Positions 7,041-14,337 of a stretch of DNA of 64,000 nt are shown piece after piece. How positions within the stretch are numbered: the first letter of the stretch is position 1; each line of letters starts with the position of its first letter. This DNA is from Ruminococcus sp. (GTDB lineage: Bacteria; Bacillota; Clostridia; Oscillospirales; Ruminococcaceae): NCBI GenBank assembly GCA_017470535.1, contig JAFUYP010000040.1:1-64000 (forward strand). The letters are read 5' to 3'. The translations under genes and the position numbers were made by a program. The notes below the pieces were generated by a model. It ran no database searches. It saw only the letters and a program-made list of their open reading frames with translations, and had not been told where the DNA came from.

Positions 7041-7412
7041 TTATTTTATATGCTTTACAAGATTTATAACAAGCCCTGATCGGGACATTAATACAGCTGA
7101 CTGCGAGCTTGAAGTTACTGCTGTATCATTACCGTAATAGTTTTCAAAGCCCCTGTCAATAAACATATCATATGCCTCTTTGAAATCATCAACATTTATT
7201 CTTATTGATGTAACATCCTGCGGCAGTGGTATCTTCGGGTCTGATATGTCGATCTTGAAACCGTCGGGGTTTTTTAGACATATACCTGTTACCTTGTTTC
7301 TGCCAACGTCATTTTTGACATGATTCTTTTCAAATCCGATCTGTTCAAAAAACTCTGTTATTTCCTGAGAATGATTTGTTATTATCTGCGTATTGAATGT
7401 TGTTATCTTCAT
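7041..7412 (-). CDS. VOC-fold protein, paralogue 1 (first gene) of the tandem array
   Basis: 123 aa: MKITTFNTQI, FFEQIGFEKNH, DGFKIDIS, IRINVDDFKEAYDMF, MSRSGLVINLVKHIK. It is the most diverged copy at the start (NTQI instead of NPxI). Its last residues match those of paralogue 5, the other end of the array. The ribosome site before ATG 7412 is weak (AGAGG). A TATAAT-like -10 on the minus strand at 7499-7504 is the best promoter candidate for the array, but I see no matching -35. It is divergent from the gene at 7696. Confidence 0.75.
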   Translation of the reverse strand: MKITTFNTQIITNHSQEITEFFEQIGFEKNHVKNDVGRNKVTGICLKNPDGFKIDISDPKIPLPQDVTSIRINVDDFKEAYDMFIDRGFENYYGNDTAVTSSSQSAVLMSRSGLVINLVKHIK

Positions 7413-7629
7413 TATTTAATGACCTCTGTTGCCAAAATATTTGCTGAACTGTCATAAAAATGCACAGTTTAAATTGATAAATCAGCTCACAGTTACACAT
7501 TATACACATACATAGTGATAATCGTGTGAAAGGCAAATGACGGTAAAGTGAAAGTTTAACAAAAAGTAAACATTACTTATATTATTTAACAATCAAAATA
7601 TTTGTAATAATCCTTGAAAAATATTATCA

Positions 7630-7659
7630 TTGACATAGAATAGATAATTGTGATACAAT
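7630..7659 (+). promoter_or_regulatory. Promoter of the gene at 7696
   Basis: TTGACA (7630-7635) and TACAAT (7654-7659) are separated by 18 bases, about 35 bases ahead of a CAGGAGG ribosome site. The rest of the 7413-7695 gap is AT-rich and shows no other clear feature. Confidence 0.7.
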
Positions 7660-7695
7660 ATTTTTAGAATATACTTATATCAGGAGGACTTTGAT

Positions 7696-8049
7696 ATGCA
7701 GGACAGATCATATACAGTGTGCAGGTTCATGATAAGAATAGACTATGAGCTTGTCGTAAGCTCAGGCATTTATGCTCCTGAAAAGATAGAAAACATGATA
7801 ACAGGTATTTTTCAGGGCTATGACGGCATCTGGACAGAGGTGACTTCCGGGAGGAGGATAATAGTAAACTGCCGCGAGGTAAGCTGGTATCATCAGACAT
7901 ACAAGTGTATGTTTGAGCTTTACCGCAAGCCGTGGTTCAGAGAATATGTCAAAGAGATACTCTATTATCACTCAAATGATCTGTATGAACACCCTAAGAC
8001 ATACGAACCGGAGGATTTTCTCAGGATCATCAGTGGATATGATATTTAG
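7696..8049 (+). CDS. Hypothetical protein, 117 aa
   Basis: I do not recognise this protein. It begins MQDRSYTVCRFMIRIDYELV and is rich in aromatic residues and histidine (SWYHQTY, YYHSNDLYEHP). It has no signal peptide or membrane segment. Expression signals are good: a consensus-like promoter at 7630-7659 and CAGGAGG eight bases before ATG. It stands alone between the divergent VOC array and the tRNA-Leu promoter, which starts 4 bases after its stop codon. It is probably a small cytoplasmic protein of unknown role. Confidence 0.65.
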   Translation: MQDRSYTVCRFMIRIDYELVVSSGIYAPEKIENMITGIFQGYDGIWTEVTSGRRIIVNCREVSWYHQTYKCMFELYRKPWFREYVKEILYYHSNDLYEHPKTYEPEDFLRIISGYDI

Positions 8050-8052
8050 AAG

Positions 8053-8081
8053 TTGACAAATATAACAAAGTGTGCTATAAT
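8053..8081 (+). promoter_or_regulatory. Promoter of the tRNA-Leu gene
   Basis: TTGACA (8053-8058) and TATAAT (8076-8081) are perfect hexamers with 17 bases between them, so initiation is expected at about 8088-8090. That is the first base of the palindromic repeat that follows. Confidence 0.85.
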
Positions 8082-8089
8082 AATTTTTG

Positions 8090-8144
8090 TTAAGGCAACA
8101 CCGCCGGGTCATTGTATGTCGGTGGTCGTGCGGTGTCGTCTTAA
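8090..8144. repeat. Copy C of the repeat: 55-base element with terminal inverted repeats in the tRNA-Leu leader
   Basis: The left end TTAAGGCAACACCGC (8090-8104) is mirrored by GCGGTGTCGTCTTAA (8130-8144), with two mismatches. The right arm extends to match copies A and B (GTGGTCGTG before the core). The flanks read TTTTTGTTAA and TTAAGTTA, compatible with a TA or TTAA target. It looks like a miniature inverted-repeat element inserted between the tRNA promoter and the tRNA, and would form a stable hairpin at the 5' end of the precursor. Confidence 0.65.
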
Positions 8145-8151
8145 GTTAAAT

Positions 8152-8235
8152 GCAGGTGTGGCGGAATTGGCAGACGCGATAGATTTAGGTTCTATTGGCA
8201 CCACCGTGCAGGTTCAAGTCCTGTCACCTGCACCA
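8152..8235 (+). tRNA. tRNA-Leu (anticodon UAG)
   Basis: 84 nt with CCA encoded. The acceptor stem pairs GCAGGTG with CACCTGC. The D-arm region is GGCGGAATTGGCAGACGC, the anticodon stem ATAGA/TCTAT encloses the loop TTTAGGT, the long type II variable arm is present, and the T-arm reads GGTTCAAGTCC. Anticodon TAG reads CUN leucine codons. It is preceded by a consensus promoter and followed by a terminator, so it is a monocistronic tRNA gene. Confidence 0.95.
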
Positions 8236-8237
8236 TT

Positions 8238-8277
8238 AAAAAGGCGTTACTTCTTTATGTGCTGTATCGCCTTTTTT
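8238..8277 (+). terminator. Terminator of tRNA-Leu
   Basis: AAAAGGCG and CGCCTTTT pair around a loop of about 21 bases and end in six T. It lies three bases after the encoded CCA. Confidence 0.7.
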
Positions 8278-8300
8278 ACTTTTCTTCAGGAGTGTTATAT

Positions 8301-9032
8301 ATGTTTAAAAATGGTCTTGATCGTAACCGTATAAAATACATAGCGCTCATTGCCATGCTCATTGACCATTTTGCAATGTTTTTCCTGTCACATTCCATAG
8401 CACAAGCATCTGTTTCTCGTATTGCTTTGTATTCATTTATGAGGGTGATAGGCAGGCTCACAGCACCGATAATGCTTTATTTCCTTGTTGAGGGCTTTAT
8501 CCATACCTCTTCAAGAAAGAAATACGGGGTAAGGCTATTTGCTTTTGGTGTTATTTCTCAGATCCCTTATGCGTTGGCAAATCATAACAGTTTGCTGACA
8601 TTTGATCTTAATATGATATTCACGCTGTTTGTGACATTTCTTATGCTGCTCGCACAGGAGAGGTCAGAAGAACGTCCGCAGCTGCGGATAGTGGTCTTTC
8701 TTCTTATCATGTCAACATTCTGCTGTGACTGGGGGGTTTTGGGTCCGTTTATGGCGTGGCTGTTTTATCGCTTCCGTGATGACAAGGATAAGCAGATCAA
8801 ATACTACTGTATGATATGTGCGATACAGGTGGTGAGCGCCGCAGTATTTCTTGCATCGAACGGCAAGCACTGGTACGGCGAGCTTTGGCAGGCAGGAATG
8901 TTTATGATGATACCGTTTATCAGATCATATAACGGCAAGCCCGGCAATAAGTCATCATTCAATAAGTGGGTGTTCTATATTTTCTATCCGCTGCACCTAC
9001 TGATCATCTGGGTAATAAAATACAAGATATAA
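8301..9032 (+). CDS. TraX-family integral membrane protein
   Basis: 243 aa from ATG 8301, chosen because CAGGAGTG lies just upstream; a longer frame from 8259 begins inside the tRNA terminator. It has about seven to eight hydrophobic segments. It begins IKYIALIAMLIDHFAMF and contains GRLTAPIMLYFLVEGF and a C-terminal YPLHLLIIWVIKYK, which are typical of the TraX family (PF05857). TraX acetylates F pilin; chromosomal homologues in Firmicutes have no proven role and may be membrane acyltransferases. No conjugation genes are nearby, so a transfer function is unlikely. Convergent with trpB2, sharing a terminator. Confidence 0.85.
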   Translation: MFKNGLDRNRIKYIALIAMLIDHFAMFFLSHSIAQASVSRIALYSFMRVIGRLTAPIMLYFLVEGFIHTSSRKKYGVRLFAFGVISQIPYALANHNSLLTFDLNMIFTLFVTFLMLLAQERSEERPQLRIVVFLLIMSTFCCDWGVLGPFMAWLFYRFRDDKDKQIKYYCMICAIQVVSAAVFLASNGKHWYGELWQAGMFMMIPFIRSYNGKPGNKSSFNKWVFYIFYPLHLLIIWVIKYKI

Positions 9033-9069
9033 AAAAACAGAGGCTCAGCAATTGAACCTCTGTTTTTTT
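9032..9069. terminator. Bidirectional terminator between the TraX gene and trpB2
   Basis: ACAGAGG and CCTCTGT pair around 13 bases, with seven A on one side and seven T on the other. It serves both convergent genes. Confidence 0.85.
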
Positions 9070-9070
9070 G

Positions 9071-10438
9071 TTATACCTTAGGCAGCTGCTCAAAGCTCTT
9101 ATCAAGCTCATCATCTGTCGGGATATAATCGCTCATAAGACCGTCATTGAACTTCTGATAAGCGACCATATCAAAATAACCTGTGCCTGTAAGTCCGAAG
9201 AGTATAGTTTTCTCTTCGCCTGTTTCCTTGCATCTGAGAGCTTCATCAATAGCTGCTCTTATAGCGTGGCTGCTCTCCGGAGCAGGTAGAGTCCCCTCTA
9301 TCCTTGCAAACTGCGTAGCAGCTTCAAATACGGCTGTCTGCTCAACGCTTTTAGCTTCTATAAGACCTTCATCGTAAAGCTCAGAAAGCACGCTGCTCAT
9401 GCCGTGGTATCTCAGACCGCCTGCATGATTGGGAGAAGGGATAAATCCGCTGCCGAGCGTGTACATCTTTGACAGCGGACAAACCATTCCGGTGTCGCAG
9501 AAGTCATAAGCATATCTGCCCCTTGTGAGCGACGGGCAGGACGCAGGCTCTACCGCAATAAATCTGTAATCTGCCTCGCCTCTTAGCTTTCTGCCCATAA
9601 ACGGTGAGATAAGACCGCCTAAGTTTGAGCCGCCGCCGGCGCAGCCTATGATAATATCAGGCTTGATGCCGTATTTGTCGCAGGCAGTCATAGTTTCAAG
9701 TCCGATGACCGACTGATGTAAAAGCACCTGTGAAAGCACAGAGCCTAAAACATATCTGTACCCTTCGCTGTTAACAGCAGTTTCAACGGCTTCCGATATA
9801 GCGCAGCCGAGTGAACCGGATGTCCCCGGAAATTTTGCCAGTATCTCTCTGCCGACCTTTGTTGTTTCTGACGGGGAGGGGGTAACATCGGCTCCGTAAG
9901 TCCTCATAACCTCACGCCTGAAAGGCTTCTGCTCGTAGGATACCTTTACCATATATACCTTGCAGTCAAGGTCAAAATACGCACATGCCATAGAAAGCGC
10001 CGTACCCCACTGACCTGCACCGGTTTCGGTAGTTACGCCTTTTAGCCCCTGCTTTTTGGCATAATATGCCTGAGCTATCGCAGAATTGAGCTTGTGGCTG
10101 CCCGAGGTATTGTTGCCCTCGAATTTATAGTAGATCTTCGCCGGAGTGTCAAGAGCTTTTTCAAGGAAGTAAGCTCTTACAAGCGGTGCCGGGCGGTACA
10201 TCTTGTAAAAATCAAGTATCTCACCCGGAATGTCTATGTATGGGGTATCATTGTCAAGCTCCTGTCTGGCAAGCTCTGTGCAGAATATCCTGCTCATCTC
10301 ATCAAGCGTCACCGGCTGGTGTGTGGCAGGGTTTAAAAGCGGAGCAGGCTTTGTCTTCATATCTGCTCTGACATTGTACCACTGATCAGGCAGCTCGTCC
10401 TCGCTCAGATATATCTTGTAGGGAATTTTTTTATCCAT
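9071..10438 (-). CDS. trpB2: Tryptophan synthase beta chain, TrpB2 type
   Basis: PLP enzyme that joins indole and serine to tryptophan. At 455 aa it is longer than classic TrpB (about 395) and has TrpB2 traits: an N-terminal extension (KIPYKIYLSEDELPDQWYN) and ETGAGQWG in place of ETGAGQHG. The PLP lysine is about K116 in SGSHKLNSA; the phosphate loop GGGSN is present. No trpA or other trp gene is adjacent, so it may act alone to salvage indole. Start: several in-frame starts cluster at 10438-10456; ATG 10438 follows AAAGG by 10 bases, and the shorter alternatives differ by only a few residues. A promoter lies at 10485-10513. Confidence 0.92.
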   Translation of the reverse strand: MDKKIPYKIYLSEDELPDQWYNVRADMKTKPAPLLNPATHQPVTLDEMSRIFCTELARQELDNDTPYIDIPGEILDFYKMYRPAPLVRAYFLEKALDTPAKIYYKFEGNNTSGSHKLNSAIAQAYYAKKQGLKGVTTETGAGQWGTALSMACAYFDLDCKVYMVKVSYEQKPFRREVMRTYGADVTPSPSETTKVGREILAKFPGTSGSLGCAISEAVETAVNSEGYRYVLGSVLSQVLLHQSVIGLETMTACDKYGIKPDIIIGCAGGGSNLGGLISPFMGRKLRGEADYRFIAVEPASCPSLTRGRYAYDFCDTGMVCPLSKMYTLGSGFIPSPNHAGGLRYHGMSSVLSELYDEGLIEAKSVEQTAVFEAATQFARIEGTLPAPESSHAIRAAIDEALRCKETGEEKTILFGLTGTGYFDMVAYQKFNDGLMSDYIPTDDELDKSFEQLPKV

Positions 10439-10484
10439 GATCATCATACCTTTCAATAATTTATCATTTTAAAGTGGTATATTT

Positions 10485-10513
10485 ATTTTAACATATATTG
10501 TAAACTATGTCAA
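10485..10513 (-). promoter_or_regulatory. Promoter of trpB2
   Basis: On the minus strand TTGACA (10508-10513) is followed after 17 bases by TAAAAT (10485-10490). The leader is only about 45 bases, too short for a T-box. Confidence 0.7.
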
Positions 10514-10536
10514 TAGTATTTAATGGGATCATCTAT

Positions 10537-10570
10537 ATTTTGCAAGTATACGACAGGTATCCTGCAAAAT
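10537..10570. promoter_or_regulatory. Inverted repeat between the trpB2 and thioesterase promoters
   Basis: ATTTTGCA (10537-10544) is perfectly mirrored by TGCAAAAT (10563-10570) around 18 bases. It lies 9 bases upstream of the thioesterase -35 and 23 upstream of the trpB2 -35, so it could be an operator for either. There is no T-run typical of a terminator. Confidence 0.45.
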
Positions 10571-10579
10571 AACGTATTC

Positions 10580-10608
10580 TTGACATATTTATCTCATTGT
10601 GTTAAAAT
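10580..10608 (+). promoter_or_regulatory. Promoter of the acyl-ACP thioesterase gene
   Basis: TTGACA (10580-10585) and TAAAAT (10603-10608) with a 17-base spacer, about 50 bases before the ribosome site. Confidence 0.75.
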
Positions 10609-10665
10609 AATAACTGGCGGCAGAGAACTTCTCAGCCTAAAAAACGCAAAAGAAAGGAAAGCTGA

Positions 10666-11376
10666 ATGTATAAGACAACAAGACGAATAGAATGCAGTGA
10701 TATAGCGATAGACAATAAGCTCAGACTCAGTGCGGCACTTGATCTGTTGCAGGACTGTGCTTATGACCATTTACAGAACGATAAGACGTTAAAGCCTTTT
10801 TTTGAGAAGGACGGCAATGTAATGTTTTTAGTTTACAGGCAGGTGGATTTTTTCAGGCGACCTGTATATAATGAAAATGTAGCGGTCAAAACCTGGTGCT
10901 ACGAGCTTAAAAGAATGTACGGCTACCGTAACACTACTATAACAGATGCACAGGGTCAGCTTTGTATGAGAGATTACGAGATAGGTGCTTTTGCACAGCT
11001 CCCAACGAGCAGACCGGTAAAGATACCGCAGGAGCTTGCCGATATGGTCGAAAAGCATGAAAAGCTCGATATGGAGTATACTAAACGCAAGATAGATCTG
11101 CCTGCCCGTGAGCCGGATATTACCGACAGCCTGAAAGTGTATTTAAGTTTTATAGATATGTACGGCCATGTGAATAACGCCAGATATGCAGAGCTAAGTG
11201 AGGAATATGTCAGGGCTGAAAAGGAACTCAAAACTCTCAGGATTGAATATAAAACGCCGCTCAAAAAAGACAATGGCGCAGGTATCAAAGTCTGGAATGA
11301 GCAGGGGAGCGATATTATCTCGATCATAAACGGCAGCGGTGAGGATTGCTGTATTCTTGAATACGTTTATTATTGA
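10666..11376 (+). CDS. Acyl-ACP thioesterase (FatA/FatB family)
   Basis: 236 aa, the usual size for bacterial members of this double-hotdog family (PF01643). The first hotdog covers about residues 1-125 (ALDLLQDCAYDHL, VMFLVYRQVDFF, TWCYELKRMYGYR); the second starts near 150 with SFIDMYGHVNNARYAEL, where the Asn-His catalytic region (GHVNNARY) is clear. The enzyme hydrolyses acyl-ACP to free fatty acid in the cytoplasm. In gut Clostridia such genes are thought to tune membrane acyl chains. It is monocistronic, with its own promoter (10580-10608), AAAGGAAAG ribosome site and terminator. Confidence 0.92.
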   Translation: MYKTTRRIECSDIAIDNKLRLSAALDLLQDCAYDHLQNDKTLKPFFEKDGNVMFLVYRQVDFFRRPVYNENVAVKTWCYELKRMYGYRNTTITDAQGQLCMRDYEIGAFAQLPTSRPVKIPQELADMVEKHEKLDMEYTKRKIDLPAREPDITDSLKVYLSFIDMYGHVNNARYAELSEEYVRAEKELKTLRIEYKTPLKKDNGAGIKVWNEQGSDIISIINGSGEDCCILEYVYY

Positions 11377-11381
11377 TTTGT

Positions 11382-11412
11382 AAAAAGGTGACAATTTGCT
11401 GTCGCCTTTTTT
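11382..11412 (+). terminator. Terminator of the thioesterase gene
   Basis: AAGGTGACA and TGTCGCCTT pair (one G:U) around a 6-base loop, followed by a run of T. Confidence 0.85.
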
Positions 11413-11435
11413 GTTGAAATCTACGAAAACCATAT

Positions 11436-11459
11436 ATTCCTATTGACATTATAGGGAAT
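11436..11459. promoter_or_regulatory. Candidate operator overlapping the cysK -35 box
   Basis: ATTCCTAT (11436-11443) and ATAGGGAAT (11451-11459) are near-perfect inverted arms that enclose the TTGACA at 11443. The GGAAT core is reminiscent of CymR/Rrf2-type cysteine-regulator sites in Firmicutes. A repressor bound here would block RNA polymerase. The regulator is not in the window. Confidence 0.5.
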
Positions 11460-11471
11460 AAATGCTATATT
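11443..11471 (+). promoter_or_regulatory. Promoter of cysK
   Basis: TTGACA (11443-11448) and TATATT (11466-11471) with 17 bases between them. Confidence 0.8.
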
Positions 11472-11529
11472 ATTATTGTAAACATAGACTACTAAGTCTA
11501 TATGAATTGAACGAAAGGAAATGATAACA

Positions 11530-12459
11530 ATGGCAAATATCAAAGAAAATGTATCACAGCTCATAGGCGGCACACCGCTTTTAAATGCTTCACGTTTTGC
11601 AAAGGCAGAGGGCGTTGACGCTGAGATAGTAGCAAAGCTCGAGCTTTTCAATCCTGCCGGCTCGGTAAAGGACAGAGTTGCAAAGGCTATGATAGAGGAC
11701 GCTGAATCAAAGGGCATCTTAAAGCCCGGTTCTACGATAATCGAGCCTACATCAGGCAATACCGGTATAGGTCTTGCATCGGTAGGTGTGTCAAAGGGCT
11801 ATACTGTAATACTCACAATGCCTGAAACGATGAGCGTTGAAAGAAGAAATCTTCTCAAAGCGTTCGGTGCCAAGGTAGTACTCACAGAGGGTGCTAAGGG
11901 CATGAAGGGTGCGATAGAGAAGGCTGACGAGCTTTCAAAGGAAATAGACAATGCAGTTATACTCGGTCAGTTTGTAAACCCTGCTAACCCGAAGGCGCAC
12001 TATGACACCACAGGTCCCGAGATATGGAACGATACTGACGGCAAGGTGGATATATTTATTTCAGGCGTTGGTACAGGCGGTACAGTTTCGGGTACAGGCG
12101 TTTATTTAAAGGAAAAGGATCCGAATGTAAAAGTAGTTGCAGTTGAGCCTGAAACATCACCTGTTCTTTCGGAAGGCAAGTCAGGTCCTCATAAGATACA
12201 GGGAATAGGTGCAGGCTTTGTTCCGGATACACTTGATACAAAGGTTTATGACGAGATAATAAAAGTCCCCAACGAGGGTGCTTTCCAGAAGGGTGCTGCA
12301 TTTGCAAGGAGCGAGGGTATCCTTGTAGGTATATCTTCGGGTGCTGCACTCTATGCGGCAGTTGAGCTTGCAAAAAGACCTGAGAACAAGGGCAAGCGTA
12401 TAGTAGCACTTCTCCCTGACACCGGTGAGAGATACCTCTCTACTCCGCTTTTTGACTGA
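11530..12459 (+). CDS. cysK: Cysteine synthase A (O-acetylserine sulfhydrylase)
   Basis: PLP enzyme that makes cysteine from O-acetylserine and sulfide. 309 aa, normal length. NPAGSVKDR carries the PLP lysine (about K47), TSGNTG binds the substrate carboxylate, GTGGT binds the PLP phosphate, and the C-terminus [13 protein letters not shown] is diagnostic. The start is set at ATG 11530 (MANIKEN), although ATG 11521 in the same frame lies very close to the AAAGGAAA site and adds three residues. No serine acetyltransferase gene is adjacent. A palindrome over the -35 box suggests control by sulfur or cysteine supply. Confidence 0.96.
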   Translation: MANIKENVSQLIGGTPLLNASRFAKAEGVDAEIVAKLELFNPAGSVKDRVAKAMIEDAESKGILKPGSTIIEPTSGNTGIGLASVGVSKGYTVILTMPETMSVERRNLLKAFGAKVVLTEGAKGMKGAIEKADELSKEIDNAVILGQFVNPANPKAHYDTTGPEIWNDTDGKVDIFISGVGTGGTVSGTGVYLKEKDPNVKVVAVEPETSPVLSEGKSGPHKIQGIGAGFVPDTLDTKVYDEIIKVPNEGAFQKGAAFARSEGILVGISSGAALYAAVELAKRPENKGKRIVALLPDTGERYLSTPLFD

Positions 12460-12492
12460 TACTCATTTTTATCCGTAATATTACTCCTTAAC

Positions 12493-12527
12493 AAAAACAG
12501 GTGCAGTAAAACTCTGCACCTGTTTTT
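12493..12527. terminator. Bidirectional terminator between cysK and the transglutaminase-like gene
   Basis: ACAGGTGCAG and CTGCACCTGT pair perfectly around a 7-base loop, with five A before and five T after. Confidence 0.9.
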
Positions 12528-12532
12528 ATGTA

Positions 12533-13753
12533 TTATTCCAGTATCGACTGATCTATTGTAATATCGACTCCGAACTTGTCGTGATACTCTTCATATAGTT
12601 TTCCCGTATCAAATTCTATATTCGAGAAATCAAGATCGTCAGCACCCGGGTCGTCTTCTTCGTCAGATGACTGGTAGTTTACATACATCACGCCGTAATA
12701 ATTGCCTTTATACACTATACCGTCATTGAAGCTGACCTCATATCCGTCTGCTATCTGATAGGAAAGTTCGTTAAAAATATTATTATAAAAATTCTTGTAT
12801 GCTGTATCTGAAGTCCCGTTATCTTCAAGCGGGAAACTGAAATAGCAGGTCGGCTTTTTCTTGCTGATAGTTTTCTTAAAGACATCTGCTGTGTCATATA
12901 CAGAATCTATCTTTTTGGCAGTCTTGACGATGTAGTTAGCCTTCATGCTGTCAGCCTTAGGATATTTTTCCTTATCCCACGGGTAGCTGTCCTGTTCTTT
13001 GATTTCGTCGGTAACATTGAATTTTGAATACAGCGGAATATCGTCGCCCCCGTCAAATGTGATGTCAACGTGATACCAGTCGCCGTCGATCTTAACGATA
13101 TTCCATGCGTGCTCTCCCTGCTCGACAGAGTGTATGACCTTGCATTCTATCCCGAGCATATCCATAAAAAGCTGGAAGGTCGTGGCATTGCCGATACAGA
13201 TAGCTGTGTGGTCGTGCAAAACGCCGTAAGGGTTGTCGCTGTTGTCTGAGGTGTGCGGTATTGGTGACAGATTTCCCTCATCAAAACGCCCCTGCTCAAA
13301 AACAAAGTCGTATACAGCTTTTTCCTTTTCGTAATCCGACATATCATCTTTGATAATGTCCTTTATAGCGGCACAGGCTGTGTCATAAATGTATTTGTCA
13401 TTGGCACTGAGTTTGGAACTGTCGCCCGACTTGTAAGCCTCTATCACAGCAGAATCATCATATACGTCGTGAGCATCACCCCCGAAGCTGAATTCAGGGT
13501 CAAATGTATAATCGTCCGAGAAAATGCTTTCGGGGTCATCATTTCCTATTATCGAGCCTACGATATTTGTGAGCTTTTCTATCTTTTTGTTCTGCTCTTC
13601 TATGGTCTTCTGCTGATCCTTTACGGTCTTTTCGACCTCTCTCTGACTCTCGCTGCTGCTCTGTGCGGCAGTGCTTTCTTCTTTTTTTGAACAGCCTGTG
13701 CAGCTTATAATGATCAAAGCACACGCAGCGAACAATATTGCCTTGTTTTTCAT
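12533..13753 (-). CDS. Lipoprotein with transglutaminase-like (cysteine protease fold) domain
   Basis: 406 aa. The N-terminus MKNKAILFAACALIIISCTG followed by Cys-Ser-Lys-Lys is a lipoprotein signal, though the lipobox (CTGC) is atypical. Next come a Ser/Gln-rich spacer and a short coiled coil (KTVKDQQKTIEEQNKKIEKL). From about residue 130 to 265 the transglutaminase-like core shows the triad order: Cys in TAICIGNATTFQLF, His in EHAWNIVKI, Asp in WYHVDITFD. Such domains in Clostridia are probably exported peptidases or crosslinking enzymes acting at the wall; the substrate is unknown. It begins 2 bases after the DUF4358 lipoprotein gene, so the two are cotranscribed. Confidence 0.85.
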   Translation of the reverse strand: MKNKAILFAACALIIISCTGCSKKEESTAAQSSSESQREVEKTVKDQQKTIEEQNKKIEKLTNIVGSIIGNDDPESIFSDDYTFDPEFSFGGDAHDVYDDSAVIEAYKSGDSSKLSANDKYIYDTACAAIKDIIKDDMSDYEKEKAVYDFVFEQGRFDEGNLSPIPHTSDNSDNPYGVLHDHTAICIGNATTFQLFMDMLGIECKVIHSVEQGEHAWNIVKIDGDWYHVDITFDGGDDIPLYSKFNVTDEIKEQDSYPWDKEKYPKADSMKANYIVKTAKKIDSVYDTADVFKKTISKKKPTCYFSFPLEDNGTSDTAYKNFYNNIFNELSYQIADGYEVSFNDGIVYKGNYYGVMYVNYQSSDEEDDPGADDLDFSNIEFDTGKLYEEYHDKFGVDITIDQSILE

Positions 13754-13755
13754 TG

Positions 13756-14283
13756 TTATCCCTCTTTAAATGCTTTCTCTATCTCTTCAGAATTATCAGC
13801 AATCACAAGTATGCAAAACCCGTCAGCTTCAAATACCCTTGCATTTTCTATCTTTGGCAGCTCTTCCGGCTTGTAGCCTTCAAAATCACGGCGGCGCACA
13901 TTGATGCGTTCCTTTAAGATCGACATCAGCTTTTCTCTGTTGCTCTCATCATTTGGTTTTAGCATACTTATCTCATCTGCAAGTCCCCCGGCAGATGAAT
14001 AGCTTATAAGCCCGTCATCAAGCTCCTTTGGAGTTATACCGCCGTAGAGCTTTTCGCAGTTTTTGTCAAAGCCGTACTCATCTGTGTCACCTTTTTTTGT
14101 AGTGGTGTTGAGGTTGCTGTCCTTTGCCTTTTCAACTGCTGCTGTGAGTACTTCTTCTGCGCTTTTATCATTTACGGTGATCTCACATGAAGAACAGCTG
14201 CTGTCGTCATAACTGCCACAGCCTGCTGCTGAAAAGATCATCATAGCCGAAAGCAATACAGCTGATATTCTGAGTATTTTCAT
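13756..14283 (-). CDS. DUF4358 lipoprotein
   Basis: 175 aa. The signal sequence ends at a lipobox (SAAGC, Cys at about residue 22), then a Cys/Ser-rich spacer. The remainder resembles DUF4358: GLISYSSAGGLADEISML, then ERINVRRRDFEGYKPEEL, ending FCILVIADN. Members are common in Ruminococcaceae and Lachnospiraceae and have no known function; the pattern suggests a small extracytoplasmic ligand-binding or structural protein. Its stop overlaps the ribosome site of the transglutaminase-like gene, implying coupled translation. It lies downstream of the NlpC/P60 gene on the same strand. Confidence 0.75.
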   Translation of the reverse strand: MKILRISAVLLSAMMIFSAAGCGSYDDSSCSSCEITVNDKSAEEVLTAAVEKAKDSNLNTTTKKGDTDEYGFDKNCEKLYGGITPKELDDGLISYSSAGGLADEISMLKPNDESNREKLMSILKERINVRRRDFEGYKPEELPKIENARVFEADGFCILVIADNSEEIEKAFKEG

Positions 14284-14306
14284 ATTCTCTCCTTTTTAAA
14301 CAAACT

Positions 14307-14337
14307 TTCCCCTCGCCGCATGGGGAGGGGAAAAATA
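14307..14337 (-). terminator. Hairpin between the NlpC/P60 gene and the DUF4358 gene
   Basis: TTTCCCCTC and GAGGGGAAA pair around a GC-rich loop. There is no strong T-run in the direction of transcription, so it may stabilise the 3' end or attenuate rather than terminate. Confidence 0.45.

Noticed and set aside
8301..9032. Conjugative element indicated by TraX
   Set aside because: No relaxase, type IV secretion, integrase or attachment repeats are nearby; chromosomal TraX homologues are common.
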